NCBI GenBank assembly: GCA_937958015.1
Contig: CALGOA010000130.1
Location: forward strand, 1 to 63,888
DNA from: an uncultured Acidimicrobiales bacterium
Lineage (GTDB): Bacteria; Actinomycetota; Acidimicrobiia; Acidimicrobiales; SZUA-35
Reading direction: 5' to 3'
Length of the DNA: 63,888 bases
The translations under genes were made by a program, and so were the position numbers. The first letter of the stretch is position 1, and the number at the start of each line of letters is the position of its first letter. Below are positions 1 through 9,479 of this stretch, one piece after another. Below the pieces are notes generated by a model that was given only the letters and a program-made list of their open reading frames with translations, did not search any database and was not told the DNA's origin.

Positions 1-1182
1 AGACGATCGTTCCTTGGCAAAGCTGGAGTAGGGGTCGCTGGTCTCGCCGCCAGTTCCGCCGTCCTCGCCGCCTGTTCGGGTTCGAGCGACCTCGAAAACA
101 GCCTGGACGGCAACGAGGATGGCACCCCAGCCGAGGGGACCGACTCCGACGAAGAGACCGTCGAACTCGTCCAGGACTCGGACCTGCCCGAGCTCGAGCT
201 GGAAATGGCGACGTCGTGGCCTACGGGCCTCGTCACAATCTACGGAGCAGCCCAGATCTTCGCCGATGAGGTCTCCCGCCTCACCGGCGGCCGATTCAAG
301 ATCAACGCCCGCCCCGCCGGCGAGATCGTCGGCGGCCTCGAAGTGCTGCCGACGGTGCGTGACGGTGGCGCCGGGGCCGGCCACACCGCGTCGTACTACT
401 ACACCGGCATCAACCCGGCTACCCAGTTCGGCACTGCCGTTCCCTTTGGCCTGACCTCACGGCAGCAGAACGGTTGGTTGTACGAAGGTGGCGGCCTCGA
501 ACTCATGCGCGAGTTCTACGCATCCGAGTTCGGACTGATCCAGTTTCCCGCCGGCAACACCGGCGTGCAGATGGGCGGTTGGTTCTCCAAAGAGATCAAC
601 ACGGTCGCCGATATTCAGGGCCTCACGATGCGTATCCCCGGTATCGCCGGCCAGGTGCTGAACAACCTCGGTGGCGAGCAGGTGTCGCTGGCCGGCGGTG
701 ACATCCTGCCTGCGATCGAAACCGGTGCGATCGACGCGGCCGAGTTCGTCGGCCCCACCGACGACCTCATCCTCGGACTCGACCAGCTGGGCAGCCAGCT
801 GTTCTACTACCACCCGGGTTGGTGGGAACCGGGCCCGTCCCTTGAGGTGCAGCTACCACTGACGTTCTGGAACGACCTTCCCGAGGTTTACAAGGCTGCG
901 GTCGAGAACGCAGCCGCCACGTCGAACGTTCGCACGATGGCGAAGTACGACGTGCTCAACCCGCAGGACCTTCAGAAGGTGAAGGAGTTCGCCGAGATCC
1001 GTCAGTTCTCCGACGAGGTTCTCGGGGCGTTCAAGGAGGAGACCGAGAACGTTCTCGACTCGATCGCCAGCGAAAACGAGCAGTTCGCCACCATTCTGGG
1101 ACCCTGGCGTGAATATCGCGATGCGGTGCAGGAATGGCATGCGCTGGCCGAGACATCGATGCTTACCGCCGCAGCGCTGTAG
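1..1182 (+). CDS. TRAP transporter substrate-binding protein (DctP family), 5' end cut by window
   Basis: The frame is open from base 1, so the true start lies upstream; the first in-frame ATG (205) is internal. The visible N-terminus starts with a twin arginine followed by a hydrophobic stretch and a lipobox-like LAAC at about residues 23-28, then an acidic Ser/Asp/Glu-rich linker. This suggests a Tat-exported lipoprotein anchored on the outer face of the membrane. The following roughly 320 residues match DctP-type solute receptors, which bind organic acids and pass them to the DctQM permease; typical features are the ATSWPTG opening, the MRIPG segment and a C-terminal helical region. No dctQ or dctM genes follow, so the permease must lie upstream or elsewhere. 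The ligand cannot be told from sequence. Confidence 0.9.
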   Translation, partial: RRSFLGKAGVGVAGLAASSAVLAACSGSSDLENSLDGNEDGTPAEGTDSDEETVELVQDSDLPELELEMATSWPTGLVTIYGAAQIFADEVSRLTGGRFKINARPAGEIVGGLEVLPTVRDGGAGAGHTASYYYTGINPATQFGTAVPFGLTSRQQNGWLYEGGGLELMREFYASEFGLIQFPAGNTGVQMGGWFSKEINTVADIQGLTMRIPGIAGQVLNNLGGEQVSLAGGDILPAIETGAIDAAEFVGPTDDLILGLDQLGSQLFYYHPGWWEPGPSLEVQLPLTFWNDLPEVYKAAVENAAATSNVRTMAKYDVLNPQDLQKVKEFAEIRQFSDEVLGAFKEETENVLDSIASENEQFATILGPWREYRDAVQEWHALAETSMLTAAAL

Positions 1183-1209
1183 CCCTGTAAGCAACAAAGC
1201 GTCACGTTC

Positions 1210-1236
1210 GATGCCCACCCGACTCGGGTGGGCATC
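1210..1236. terminator. 13-bp perfect inverted repeat between convergent genes
   Basis: Bases 1210-1222 (GATGCCCACCCGA) are the exact reverse complement of 1224-1236. The hairpin sits 27 bases after the TRAP receptor stop and 13 bases before the end of the convergent membrane-protein gene. There is no clear T-run on either side, so it is probably a bidirectional stem-type terminator or transcript stabiliser. Confidence 0.65.
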
Positions 1237-1249
1237 GTCGCGCTCGGCA

Positions 1250-1699
1250 CTAGCCAGTGGCGGCCGCGATCCGTTCCATCGCTCGCTGAGAAGACTTGGG
1301 AACGGTGTATTCCCGGTCCCCGACGATCCAGTCGGTTGTTATCAGAGTGTCGCGCTGGACCGAGATGTTCACGTCGTCGGGTAGGCGCCGAACCAGCCGT
1401 GTGGCGACCTGTCGGAATCGGCCCCCGTCGAGCAGAACAAAGCCAGCGTCGGTCTGAGCCAGAACCCGGTAGTTGGTGGTCGCCGCCATCGCCAACGCCG
1501 CGCCGGCGACACCGATCACGAGGCGGCTGGGCCACTCCTGGAAGCCCGACATCACCGCGACAAGAACGAGGCCGACGAAGGCTGCCAGTGCGTACACATA
1601 CCCCAGTCGGTGGCGGGTCCACATGTAGGCGACCTCACGCACTGTTTCACCCGGTTCGATCAAGCGCACGACGGATCGAAGGAGCACGGATCGACGCAC
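1250..1699 (-). CDS. small membrane protein of unknown function
   Basis: About 149 residues. A basic N-terminal segment of some 30 residues precedes two hydrophobic helices (about residues 33-52 and 57-76), then a soluble C-terminal half of about 70 residues rich in beta-type alternation (FVLLDGGRFRQVATRLVRRL). The shape resembles two-helix membrane proteins with a PH-like cytosolic domain, but I do not recognise a specific family. GTG at 1699 is chosen; a TTG one codon upstream is possible. It is convergent with the TRAP receptor and divergent from the SNF2 helicase. Confidence 0.6.
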   Translation of the reverse strand: MRRSVLLRSVVRLIEPGETVREVAYMWTRHRLGYVYALAAFVGLVLVAVMSGFQEWPSRLVIGVAGAALAMAATTNYRVLAQTDAGFVLLDGGRFRQVATRLVRRLPDDVNISVQRDTLITTDWIVGDREYTVPKSSQRAMERIAAATG

Positions 1700-1851
1700 C
1701 AAAACAGCCTACCCAGCGACCGATACCCGAAATCGGGTCCGAGCCGGGTAAGATGTACCCGATAGCCGCAAGGCCTCAACGCTTGCCCCAGGCAAGCCGA
1801 TAGAGCGTCAAGCGGATGCGGCCTCGCCGGATACCCGGCAGCTGAACGGCC

Positions 1852-4800
1852 TTGAACCATGTGGTTCACCGTCGTTCGTGGTTGCATACACACAGCACGA
1901 TCGAGGAGCCCTTCATCGCCCTTCTAGAGTCCAGCCGGACACTCACCGTCCCCGGCGCTGATGCCCAAACCAACCCCTCCGATGCCGATCAGGCGATCGC
2001 GCCCCCTCCGAAAGGGTTCGCCAACCTGATCCAACGCCACCTGGACGGGATCGCAGACGCCGACGAAGTTGCGGTTCTTACCGAAAACCGTGCGCACTGG
2101 GTGAATGGTCTGGTCCGGCTGCTCGATGACCTCGAGTTCACCATCGAGGACACCAAACGATTCACCCCGCGACCCACCAAGTTCCTGGTCCTTGACGATC
2201 TGGCGAGCGAAGCCGATCGCGTCGATGAAGTTCTTACCGAGCTGGTCGGACCACCGCGGAAGGGCGGGCGGAAGGCACCTCCGGCGCCGGGTGAAGCCGT
2301 CGCCAGCCTGCAGCTCTCGTGGCTGCCGGGTCGAGTGGTGGCCTGGTTGGGCGGATGGAACGCGGAACCGGGCGAGGCCGATGACATTGCGGGGCACCTC
2401 GCCGCCGCCGGTTCGGTCCTCGAATGGAGTGAACACGACGACATCACGCTGCCCGACGGCAGTACCGCTCCGGCGGTGCAGGCGCCGCTCGATCAAGCGC
2501 TCGGATGGCTCGTGGCGCTGGCCGGAACACAGGACGATGACACCATCGGCGCTAGCGCCACCTGGTTTGGCCTGGTGGCCGCCACCGCGGTTCAGACGGT
2601 TACCCAGGGTCGAATCGTGCCCCAGCTCGCCAAGGCCCGTCGGGGCACGGTCGATCAGAAGCCGGCCCAGGGCCACTCGTTTTACGAGGTCATCTGGCGT
2701 CCGGCTCTTGTACCGCCCGAGTCGATCCGGCTGTTGTCGGAGTCGTGCCCCGGATCGGCCTGTGTCTTCGAAACCCGCCGCGACAAACGAGCGTTCACCG
2801 ACGCAGTGCTTGAGGACCTGACCGACACCATCGTGGCGGCATCTGCCACCCGCCTCGAGGTTCCGGCTCCTCCACCCACCCTGAACAATCGCTCCGACAT
2901 GATCGAGGCCGTTCTGGCCCGTCTCGACGGTGAAGCGTTCAGCGCTCCCACCCGGCTGGGTGGGGATCTGGCTCGGCGAATGGATCAATGGGCGGCGCCT
3001 GTCACCCAGGCCACCAAACATCCGCTTGTGGTCGAACTCAACGAACCCGATCAGAGCGGCGCCTGGCACCTTCGGGTTCTGGCCCAGGGGGACAAGAAGA
3101 CACTCGATCCGGTCGAGCAGGTGATGGTCACATCATCGAACGCTCGGTCGAAGAGAATCCGCGATCATCTGGTGCGACTCGAACGTCTCTACGACGTGCT
3201 GATGCGACCGGGGAGTCGCCGTCGTGGGGAGGTGCTGCTGTCCCAGGACGAAGCATGGAGTTTCATGACCAGTACCGGCGACGTGCTCCTTGCCAACGGG
3301 TACGACGTCCGGGTCCCCAATCTCTCCCGCAAGAAGGCCACCGCATCGCTTCGCCTGACGTCGGAGGAAACCAATGACTCCGTCGTTGGGGCCCAACAGT
3401 TGGCCAACGTCCGGTGGTCAGCGGTGTTCGATGGTGTCGAACTCACCGCAGCCGATATCGCCCGCCTCGCCCTCGAAGCCCGACCGCTGGTCCAGAGTCA
3501 GGGTCGCTGGGTTGAACTCGACAAGGCGGACCTGGCTCAGGCTGCGAGAGCGCTGGCCGAGCGGGAGAAACAGAATTCGCTGTCGGGAGCCGACATGCTC
3601 CGGCACGCTCTCGGCCTCGAGGGTTCACCTCTGGCCGGTGGTGTCTCGATCGCTGGCACCGGTTGGGCGGTGGATCTGCTCCGCAGTGCCAAGAACATGC
3701 CCTCCGATCTGCCCACCTCCCCGGAGCGCTTCAGCGGAGAGTTGCGCAGCTATCAGGCCGATGCGTTGGCGTGGCTCGGATTCCTCGAAGGGGCCGGACT
3801 GGGAGGTTGTCTTGCGCTCGACATGGGCCTTGGCAAGACCCCAACGATGCTGGCGCACATCGCCGCAACCACCGCCAACGGACCAGCGCTGGTCATCGCT
3901 CCGCCCGCCGTGGTGGGCAACTGGGCCTCGGAAGCGAAGAAGTTTGTCCCCGGCGTCAGTGTGCTCGTCCACCACGGTCCGAACCGAGCGTCCGGCCTCG
4001 AGATCGCAAAGGCCGTCCGCAAGGTCGACCTCGTGATCACCACCTACGGCACTGCAATCCGGGACATGGCCCGTCTCGAGGACATCACGTGGAACAACGT
4101 GGTCCTCGACGAAGCCCAGGCCATCAAGAACCCGGCCAGTGAAACGGCACAGACGCTTCGACGACTCAACGCCCGCAGCAAACTGGCTCTCACCGGAACA
4201 CCCATCGAAAACGGGCTCGGTGACCTCTGGGCCATTCTCGATTTCGCGAACCCGGGACTGATGGGTTCCCGCAACTCGTTCGTTGCGAACCTGTCGGCGA
4301 ACAAGAATGGGTCGATGGCCACCCGAGAGAATGCCGAAAGCGTGCTCAAGGCTCTCAACGGTCTGCTGGTCTTCCGCCGCACCAAGTCCGAACCCGCAAT
4401 CGCCGCGGAACTGCCGGACCGAATCGACGAACTCGACCATTGTGCGATGACACCCGAACAGGTGGGGCTCTATCAAGCCACGCTGGACGGGTTGATGCGT
4501 GACACCACCGACACCGATTCGCCGAAGAAGAAGGGTGCAGTGCTCGCGGCGATCACGCGACTCAAGCAGATCTGCAACCATCCTGCGAACTTCAATAAGG
4601 AAGACGACGGTCCCATCGGTGGTCGATCGGGCAAACTGGCTCGACTGGACGAGATCCTCGATTCGGTGTTCGCCAACGGCGAGAAGATGTTGATCTTCAC
4701 CCACTTCGCATCGTGGGGCGAGACGCTGGCCGACTACCTGACCGAACGAACCGGCGTGCCGATCCACTGCTATCACGGTGGGCTTGGTCGGACCGCTCGG

Positions 4801-5202
4801 GACCGACTGGTCGACGAGTTCCAATCCAAGGAGGGGGCCGGCGCCATGGTCCTATCGTTGAAGGCTGGCGGCACCGGACTGAACCTGACGGCCGCTTCGC
4901 ACGTGGTGCTCTATGACCGCTGGTGGAACCCGGCGGTTGAGGACCAGGCCCGGGATCGGGTTTGGCGAATAGGTCAGAAGAACACCGTCATCTGTCACCG
5001 ACTCGTTTGTCCGGGCACGATCGACGAACGGGTCGAAGAGGTTGTGGCGGGTAAGCGGCAGATTGCCGATCTGGTGTTGCCGAAGAGTTCGTCGGTTGGC
5101 GATCTCGACACCGAACAACTACAGGCGGTTCTCGGGATCGACAGCTCCGCCCTACTACTCACCGATGAGGCCGACGCACTGGCAGAAACGGCGGCGGTCT
5201 GA
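1852..5202 (+). CDS. SNF2-family DEAD/DEAH-box helicase (HelZ-like)
   Basis: About 1116 residues. The N-terminal ~600 residues are poorly conserved and end in the SNF2-associated region. The SNF2 ATPase core follows: Walker A in MGLGKT near residue 660, the DEAQ box in VVLDEAQAIKNP near 752, motif III LTGTPIENGLGD near 780. The C-terminal helicase lobe carries LSLKAGGTGLNL and the QARDRVWRIGQ motif VI at about 1000-1045. Architecture and length fit bacterial SNF2 ATPases such as mycobacterial HelZ, which translocate on double-stranded DNA. The start is a TTG giving the longest frame; a later start is possible because the first ~40 residues are not family-like. Its TGA overlaps the next ATG (TGATG), so the two are translated together. 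The SWIM zinc-finger protein that often accompanies these helicases is absent here. Confidence 0.9.
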   Translation: MNHVVHRRSWLHTHSTIEEPFIALLESSRTLTVPGADAQTNPSDADQAIAPPPKGFANLIQRHLDGIADADEVAVLTENRAHWVNGLVRLLDDLEFTIEDTKRFTPRPTKFLVLDDLASEADRVDEVLTELVGPPRKGGRKAPPAPGEAVASLQLSWLPGRVVAWLGGWNAEPGEADDIAGHLAAAGSVLEWSEHDDITLPDGSTAPAVQAPLDQALGWLVALAGTQDDDTIGASATWFGLVAATAVQTVTQGRIVPQLAKARRGTVDQKPAQGHSFYEVIWRPALVPPESIRLLSESCPGSACVFETRRDKRAFTDAVLEDLTDTIVAASATRLEVPAPPPTLNNRSDMIEAVLARLDGEAFSAPTRLGGDLARRMDQWAAPVTQATKHPLVVELNEPDQSGAWHLRVLAQGDKKTLDPVEQVMVTSSNARSKRIRDHLVRLERLYDVLMRPGSRRRGEVLLSQDEAWSFMTSTGDVLLANGYDVRVPNLSRKKATASLRLTSEETNDSVVGAQQLANVRWSAVFDGVELTAADIARLALEARPLVQSQGRWVELDKADLAQAARALAEREKQNSLSGADMLRHALGLEGSPLAGGVSIAGTGWAVDLLRSAKNMPSDLPTSPERFSGELRSYQADALAWLGFLEGAGLGGCLALDMGLGKTPTMLAHIAATTANGPALVIAPPAVVGNWASEAKKFVPGVSVLVHHGPNRASGLEIAKAVRKVDLVITTYGTAIRDMARLEDITWNNVVLDEAQAIKNPASETAQTLRRLNARSKLALTGTPIENGLGDLWAILDFANPGLMGSRNSFVANLSANKNGSMATRENAESVLKALNGLLVFRRTKSEPAIAAELPDRIDELDHCAMTPEQVGLYQATLDGLMRDTTDTDSPKKKGAVLAAITRLKQICNHPANFNKEDDGPIGGRSGKLARLDEILDSVFANGEKMLIFTHFASWGETLADYLTERTGVPIHCYHGGLGRTARDRLVDEFQSKEGAGAMVLSLKAGGTGLNLTAASHVVLYDRWWNPAVEDQARDRVWRIGQKNTVICHRLVCPGTIDERVEEVVAGKRQIADLVLPKSSSVGDLDTEQLQAVLGIDSSALLLTDEADALAETAAV

Positions 5203-5507
5203 TGGCCCAGCAACAGCAGAACACCGGCAATTCCAAGGCGGCCAAGCGTAAGCGGGCCCGTAATCGCAAAAGCAAAGCTAAACAGAATCGAGCGTTCTGG
5301 GGCGACGAGAGTCGTCTGCCGGATCCACCCGCCAAGACCCGCATCACCGAGGTCCCGGTGTCGGTGATCAATTCACTCGGTCGGCCGCCGCTGCCGGGAT
5401 ACGAACAACAGGCGCAGCACTACTTCGAAGCCGTGGCCATGCGAGCCGTTGCAATCGGAGGAGCGATCGCTGCCGCAGGCGAACTCATCGACGCCGACGA
5501 CCTCTAA
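5202..5507 (+). CDS. small basic protein coupled to the SNF2 helicase
   Basis: 101 residues. The first ~35 are rich in Lys, Arg, Asn and Gln (KRKRARNRKSKAKQNR) and likely unstructured and nucleic-acid binding. A Pro-rich linker follows and then a short Ala-rich amphipathic helix (about residues 68-95). It starts at an ATG overlapping the helicase stop codon, implying translational coupling and a shared function. I do not recognise the family. An accessory DNA-binding or loading factor for the helicase is only an inference from coupling and charge. Confidence 0.7.
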   Translation: MAQQQQNTGNSKAAKRKRARNRKSKAKQNRAFWGDESRLPDPPAKTRITEVPVSVINSLGRPPLPGYEQQAQHYFEAVAMRAVAIGGAIAAAGELIDADDL

Positions 5508-5576
5508 GCCGACCGAGAGGCCCGCCACAGGCCCGCTTTGACTATTGGCTAGCCCGAGGATCCTGCCGGGGTGCGG

Positions 5577-6437
5577 TCAGCCGAACTGGACACCGATATC
5601 GGGGCGGTCGGTGATGAATCCGTCGACGCCCAGCTCCACCAACGCTTCCATCTCCGGTTTGGTGTTCACCGTCCACGGCAGCACCTCGAGACCACGCTGA
5701 TGAGCTGCGTCCAGGTTTTCCGCCGTTACAAGCGGGTAGTACGGCGACCAGATCGACGCTCCCACGGCCACCATCTCTTCCACCGTCGGAACGTACTCGC
5801 TGAGGGCGGAGAGGCGAATGTCGTCGGCGATCCGCGAGATCGCGTGAAGGGAGCGGAAGTCGAAGCTCTGCACGATGCATCGGTCAACCAGGTCGGCGGA
5901 GTCGATCGCCTCGAGTAGGACCCTCTCGAAGGTCCCAACCGACTCTCCGTCGAAGTCGTCACCGATGTATTCGGGATGGGCAACCACCCGCTTGGTTTCG
6001 ATATTGAAGTGCACGTTTCTGGCGTTCGACCGCTGTTCCTTCGACTTCTGTTCGCTGCTGGCGTAGACGTCGACGAATGCGAAGAGCTCCGGGAGTGTGA
6101 TCAACCCGAAGTTGTCGCCAGCCAACTGTGTCGGGGCGGTTGTCTGCTGGTCGAATCGGCCGGGATCCGGATTCTGGTCGGCTCGAAAACCCTTGATCTG
6201 TTCGACCGAGAGGGATCGCATCGGTGCCGGAAGCTCGATCGGCGTGCCGGTGGTGAACGCGCCTTTTTCCGCCCACAGTGCTTCATCGTGCCAGATGATC
6301 ACCTGGTCGTCTGCGGTCAGATGGAGATCCAATTCGAGCGTGTCGACCATCAGGTCGAGCGCAACCTCAAACGCCGGAAGTGTGCTTTCGGGCCGAAGCC
6401 CCCGTGCACCTCGATGACCGTGAATGTTGCAACCCAT
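5577..6437 (-). CDS. glycerophosphodiester phosphodiesterase family protein
   Basis: 286 residues, full GDPD length. The N-terminal HRGARGLRPESTLPAF carries the catalytic HRG and the PEST/PEN-type motif; LELDLHLTADDQVIIWHDE provides the metal-binding ExD and the second catalytic His. The C-terminal part shows the TIM-barrel end PWTVNT and GVDGFITDRPD. These enzymes hydrolyse glycerophosphodiesters to glycerol-3-phosphate and an alcohol using a divalent metal. No signal peptide is seen, so it is probably cytosolic. It lies 28 bases after korB on the same strand and may be the last gene of the korA-korB transcript. A second, different GDPD lies at 48617-49369. Confidence 0.9.
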   Translation of the reverse strand: MGCNIHGHRGARGLRPESTLPAFEVALDLMVDTLELDLHLTADDQVIIWHDEALWAEKGAFTTGTPIELPAPMRSLSVEQIKGFRADQNPDPGRFDQQTTAPTQLAGDNFGLITLPELFAFVDVYASSEQKSKEQRSNARNVHFNIETKRVVAHPEYIGDDFDGESVGTFERVLLEAIDSADLVDRCIVQSFDFRSLHAISRIADDIRLSALSEYVPTVEEMVAVGASIWSPYYPLVTAENLDAAHQRGLEVLPWTVNTKPEMEALVELGVDGFITDRPDIGVQFG

Positions 6438-6465
6438 CCCTCGAACCTACCCCCACCCAGAAGGG

Positions 6466-7512
6466 TTAGACGGTCCAGGTGGCTCCGCTGGTGAGGAGGT
6501 CCGAGAGGTTGCCGGCGCCGTCGGATTGGGCATCGGCAACCTGGGCTTCAACCGCGTCGGTGTACTCGGGTGACTCGACCGCCCGGAACACGCCGAAGGC
6601 GGTGGGGCTCTGCCGGTCGTTGGCCAGTTCGGCCAGTGCGAAGGAGACCGATGGATCGGCATCGGCGCGATGAACGAGGAGGCTGTCCACTCCTACGTCG
6701 TCAACCTCCACCACCTCGGCCCGGCCGTTGTTGATGACCACGCCCTTTTCGTTGTCAGCCCCGAACCGGACCGGTTCGCCGTCGACCAGATCGATCATCA
6801 TCGCCGCCCGGTTGGCCCGTTTGGTAATTGCATCGAAGGCGCCGTCGTTGAAGACGTTGCAGTTCTGATAGATCTCGACCAGCGAAGCGCCCCGATGGGC
6901 GTTGGCCTGTTGGAACACGTCGATCATGTGTTTGCGGTCGAGGTCGTGTGTTCTTGCCACGAACGTGGCTCGGGCGCCGACCGCAAGGCTGATCGGGTTG
7001 AACGGTGGGTCGATCGAACCGGACGGTGTGCTCTTGGTGACCTTGCCAACCTCGCTGGTCGGTGAGTACTGGCCCTTGGTGAGCCCGTAGATCTGGTTAT
7101 TGAACAGCAGGATGGTGAGGTTGACGTTGCGCCGGAGGGCATGGATCAGGTGGTTGCCGCCGATGCTGAGCATGTCGCCGTCGCCACCCACCACCCAGAT
7201 GTTCAGGTCGGGTCGTGCGATGGCCAGTCCGGTGGCGATGGCGGGGGAGCGGCCATGGATGGTGTGCATCCCGTAGGTGTCCATGTAGTACGGGAAACGG
7301 GCCGCACAGCCGATGCCGCTGATGAAGACGGTGTCTTCGGTCTTGATCTCGGTGGCGGGGTCCTTCGCCAGTTCGGCATGCATGAACTGCATGGCTGCCA
7401 GGATTCCGTAGTCGCCACATCCGGGACACCAACGCACGTCCTGGTCGCTGGTCCAGTGTCCTCGTTTGGTGGGGTCGAGCAGGGTTACGTTGGACTCGGA
7501 GTCGTTCGTCAT
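6466..7512 (-). CDS. korB: 2-oxoacid:ferredoxin oxidoreductase beta subunit (KorB)
   Basis: 348 residues. This is the thiamine diphosphate-binding subunit of 2-oxoglutarate:ferredoxin oxidoreductase, which forms succinyl-CoA and reduced ferredoxin. Visible motifs are WCPGCGDYGIL near residue 25 and the TPP/Mg signature GDGDMLSIGGNHLIHALRRN around 105-124, followed by LLFNNQIYGLTKGQ. The ATG at 7512 overlaps the korA stop (ATGA), which decides the start over longer in-frame extensions that would run into korA. The C-terminal ~60 residues are the usual extension of the actinobacterial form. No separate ferredoxin-like subunit (KorD) is present, as in the two-subunit actinobacterial and haloarchaeal-type enzymes. 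Confidence 0.95.
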   Translation of the reverse strand: MTNDSESNVTLLDPTKRGHWTSDQDVRWCPGCGDYGILAAMQFMHAELAKDPATEIKTEDTVFISGIGCAARFPYYMDTYGMHTIHGRSPAIATGLAIARPDLNIWVVGGDGDMLSIGGNHLIHALRRNVNLTILLFNNQIYGLTKGQYSPTSEVGKVTKSTPSGSIDPPFNPISLAVGARATFVARTHDLDRKHMIDVFQQANAHRGASLVEIYQNCNVFNDGAFDAITKRANRAAMMIDLVDGEPVRFGADNEKGVVINNGRAEVVEVDDVGVDSLLVHRADADPSVSFALAELANDRQSPTAFGVFRAVESPEYTDAVEAQVADAQSDGAGNLSDLLTSGATWTV

Positions 7513-9386
7513 TGGGTTACCTCCAGCAGCGCCTTGGTGGCGGAAATGATTTCCTGGCCGGTGAAGGGAAGGCCCTGCACCTTTGACAGTGGAGTCGCAT
7601 CCACCAGGTACTCGGCCCTCAGCAACTTGACCAATTGGCCCCGGTTCAACTCGGGAACCAGAATCCGGGTGTATTTCGTGAGCACGTCGCCGAGGTTCGA
7701 CGGGAACGGGTGAATATGGGTGAGGTGGAGCTGGTCGACGCTCAGTCCCTCTTCCCGCATCGATTGCACCGCCGACGTGATCGATCCCAGGGTTGAGCCC
7801 CATCCGACCAGGAGCACGTCGGCTCCGCCGGTGCCGTCGATCTCGGCGGGAGGTATGTCGTTGGCGATGCCGTTGATCTTGGCTTCGCGAAGTTGGGTCA
7901 TCAGCTCGTGGTTGTTCGGGTCATAGCTGACGTCACCGGTCTGGTCGGCCTTCTCGAGTCCGCCCAGTCGATGTTCGAGCCCGGGCGTGCCCGGAATCGC
8001 CCATGGTCGTGAGAGCGTGTCTTGGTCTCGAAGGAAAGGCAGGAAGACCGGATTTCCTTCGAGGTCGGTGCTGTTTGCCTCGGTGGTGAAGGACACACCG
8101 ATGTCGGGTAGGTCCGATACCTCCGGCAGACGCCACGGTTCGGCACCTGTCGCCAGGTATCCGTCGGTCAACAACATCACTGGCGTGCGGTACTTCAGCG
8201 CCAGTCGGCTGGCCTCGATCGCAGCGAAGAAGCAATCCGACGGTGTGCTGGCGGCGACCACCGGCATCGGTGACTCGCCGTGCCGACCGTACATCGCCAT
8301 CATCAGATCGCTCGCTTCGGTCTTGGTTGGCAAACCGGTGGAGGGACCGCCGCGTTGGACATCGATGATGACCAGCGGCAGCTCCATGCTGAGGGCCAGG
8401 CCGATCGTTTCACCTTTGAGGGCGACGCCGGGGCCCGAGGTAGTGGTGTAGGCCAGCGCACCACCAAAGGCGGCTCCCAGCGCAGCGCCAGCACCGGCGA
8501 TCTCGTCCTCGGCCTGGAAGGTTCGAACGCCGAAGTTCTTGTGACGACTCAGTTCGTGAAGAATGTCGGACGCCGGAGTGATCGGATAACTGCCGAGGAA
8601 AACCGGCAGCCCACTCAGTTCGCCGGCGGCGATCATGCCCCATGCGGTGGCGGTGTTTCCGGTGATGTTCGTGTACGTGCCGGGCTTGGCCGGTGCGGCG
8701 TTGACCACATACTGGTTGGCGAACATCTCGGTGGTCTCACCGTAAGCATGTCCAGCCTTCAGGGCGGCGACGTTGGCGGCCACGACCGCCGGCTTGGACG
8801 CAAACTTTGCTTCCACCCATTCCATCGTGGGTTCGAGTGGTCGGGTGTACATCCAACTGATGACACCCAGAGCGAAGAAGTTCTTGGAGCGTTCGGCGTC
8901 GCGCTTTTTCACATCGAGGTCGGCGGTGGCGGTAACCGTGAGGCTGGTCATCGCGATCTCGTGGACCGTGAAGTCGTCGAGCGTTCCGTCGCTGCGGGGG
9001 TCGATCTCGTAACCGCACTTCTCGAGATTTCGCTCGTCGAACGCATCGGAGTTCAAGATGATCGTTCCGCCACCCTTGAGGCGGTTGAGCTGGCTCTTCA
9101 GTGCAGCCGGATTCATCGCCACGAGCACGTCCGAGATATCGCCGGGGGTATGGATGTCGTGGTCACTGATGTGCACCTGGAACGCCGAGACTCCCGCAAG
9201 AGTGCCCTGGGGTGCCCGGATCTCGGCAGGAAACTCGGGGAGGGTTGCCAGATCATTCCCGACGAGCGCACTCGTCGACGTGAATCGATCCCCGGTGAGC
9301 TGCATGCCATCACCAGAATCTCCTGCAAACCTGATCACTACCCGATCGAGATTCGTTGGCCCGACACGGTCGTCCGTAGAGGTCAC
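7509..9386 (-). CDS. korA: 2-oxoacid:ferredoxin oxidoreductase alpha subunit (KorA, gamma-alpha fusion)
   Basis: About 625 residues from the GTG at 9386. The N-terminal ~190 residues are the gamma domain (VVIRFAGDSGDGMQLTGDRF); then comes the alpha pyrimidine-binding domain with GSYPITPASDILHELSRHK, the FQAEDEIAGAG segment containing the catalytic Glu and TTSGPGVALKGE, and the C-terminal transketolase-like domain (VLLVGWGSTLGSI). An ATG at 9437 would add 17 residues but leaves only 42 bases before the divergent fumC and would swallow a dyad at 9391-9408, so the GTG is preferred. With KorB it forms the oxygen-tolerant type of KGOR known from Mycobacterium tuberculosis. Confidence 0.94.
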   Translation of the reverse strand: MTSTDDRVGPTNLDRVVIRFAGDSGDGMQLTGDRFTSTSALVGNDLATLPEFPAEIRAPQGTLAGVSAFQVHISDHDIHTPGDISDVLVAMNPAALKSQLNRLKGGGTIILNSDAFDERNLEKCGYEIDPRSDGTLDDFTVHEIAMTSLTVTATADLDVKKRDAERSKNFFALGVISWMYTRPLEPTMEWVEAKFASKPAVVAANVAALKAGHAYGETTEMFANQYVVNAAPAKPGTYTNITGNTATAWGMIAAGELSGLPVFLGSYPITPASDILHELSRHKNFGVRTFQAEDEIAGAGAALGAAFGGALAYTTTSGPGVALKGETIGLALSMELPLVIIDVQRGGPSTGLPTKTEASDLMMAMYGRHGESPMPVVAASTPSDCFFAAIEASRLALKYRTPVMLLTDGYLATGAEPWRLPEVSDLPDIGVSFTTEANSTDLEGNPVFLPFLRDQDTLSRPWAIPGTPGLEHRLGGLEKADQTGDVSYDPNNHELMTQLREAKINGIANDIPPAEIDGTGGADVLLVGWGSTLGSITSAVQSMREEGLSVDQLHLTHIHPFPSNLGDVLTKYTRILVPELNRGQLVKLLRAEYLVDATPLSKVQGLPFTGQEIISATKALLEVTQ

Positions 9387-9390
9387 AGTG

Positions 9391-9408
9391 CCAAAGGTAA
9401 CACTTTGG
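9391..9408. promoter_or_regulatory. dyad CCAAAG-N6-CTTTGG in the korA/fumC divergent region
   Basis: Bases 9391-9396 and 9403-9408 form a perfect 6-bp inverted repeat around a 6-base spacer, directly upstream of the preferred korA GTG and about 72 bases upstream of fumC. It is placed where a regulator could act on both TCA-cycle transcription units. No known operator is recognised. Confidence 0.35.
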
Positions 9409-9479
9409 TCGCTACTGACTCGAAACACCCCCAGCATTGCGCTCGGTTTCCACAGTGGTCGTGGCGATAACCTCGACCC

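Noticed and set aside
8280-9470. 396-codon open frame opposite korA
   Set aside because: Shadow frame; korA has full family motifs on the other strand.
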